Assembly (NCBI GenBank): GCA_003477045.1
Contig: DMTS01000105.1
Location: forward strand, 1 to 6,367
Source: Candidatus Delongbacteria bacterium
Lineage (GTDB): Bacteria; UBA4055
Direction of reading: 5' to 3'
Length of the DNA: 6,367 nucleotides
A model generated the notes under the pieces. That model did no database searches. It was not told the DNA's origin and saw nothing but the letters and a program-made list of their open reading frames with translations. The translations under genes and the position numbers were made by a program. Shown here piece by piece: positions 6,359-6,367 of this stretch (positions are counted from its first letter, which is position 1; each line of letters begins with the position of its first letter).

Positions 6359-6367
6359 TTATGAATT

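Larger units (their letters stand above)
6155..6367. other. Intergenic region upstream of the TonB gene
   Basis: These 213 bp contain no supportable gene. They hold the TonB Shine-Dalgarno sequence (6160-6164), a small dyad ATGAT-GCAA-ATCAT (6211-6224), a reverse-strand copy of ACCTGAATAA (6241-6250), a 13-bp palindrome (6270-6282), a perfect TATAAT on the plus strand (6309-6314) followed by CCTGAAT (6318-6324), and an 8-bp inverted repeat near the right edge (6334-6358). The plus-strand elements may belong to a rightward gene beyond the window. Confidence 0.6.

Noticed and set aside
6361..6367. Possible start codon of a rightward gene (ATG at 6361)
   Set aside because: No Shine-Dalgarno sequence precedes it, unlike the three genes here with 5-nt spacing, and only two codons are visible.

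Overview
The window looks like a piece of a bacterial chromosome from the FCB group or a related uncultured lineage (Ignavibacteria, Cloacimonadota, Delongbacteria or Marinimicrobia-like). The clearest sign is the leftmost protein, which ends at the window edge in ELFQNYPNPFN, the opening of the type IX secretion (Por) C-terminal sorting domain typical of these phyla. Base composition is moderate to low GC, with very AT-rich intergenic DNA. All three genes carry a purine-rich Shine-Dalgarno sequence exactly 5 nt before the ATG. The lineage is an inference; there is no rRNA or other marker gene here.

Layout: 1-2499 (minus strand, C-terminus cut by the window edge) encodes a large exported papain-family (C1) cysteine peptidase. 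Its order is signal peptide, choice-of-anchor J/MAM-like domain, two tandem Ig-like repeats, C1 peptidase, lectin-like domain and T9SS sorting tail. A 148-bp AT-rich divergent spacer (2500-2647) follows. At 2648-5482 (plus strand) lies a complete 944-residue exported protein: signal peptide, TolB/WD40-like propeller, C39-like cysteine peptidase, golvesin/Xly-like domain, MAM/choice-of-anchor J-like domain and a terminal FN3. It ends only 6 bp from a convergent 221-residue TonB-family protein (5489-6154, minus). The last 213 bp (6155-6367) are non-coding as far as can be seen and hold several small dyads and possible promoter elements.

How the genes may relate: two divergently transcribed, secreted, multidomain cysteine peptidases of different families share one control region. 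This fits extracellular protein degradation or processing at or beyond the cell surface. The TonB protein could power outer-membrane import of products, but it is convergent with the C39 gene and has no exbB, exbD or receptor in view, so that link is only suggestive.

I found no CRISPR array, tRNA, rRNA, transposase or recognisable defence cassette. The points most worth following up are the C39 protein's domain combination and altered catalytic-site motif, and a short CCTGAAT element found four times in only 361 bp of intergenic DNA. I see no convincing evidence of a wholly new biological system.
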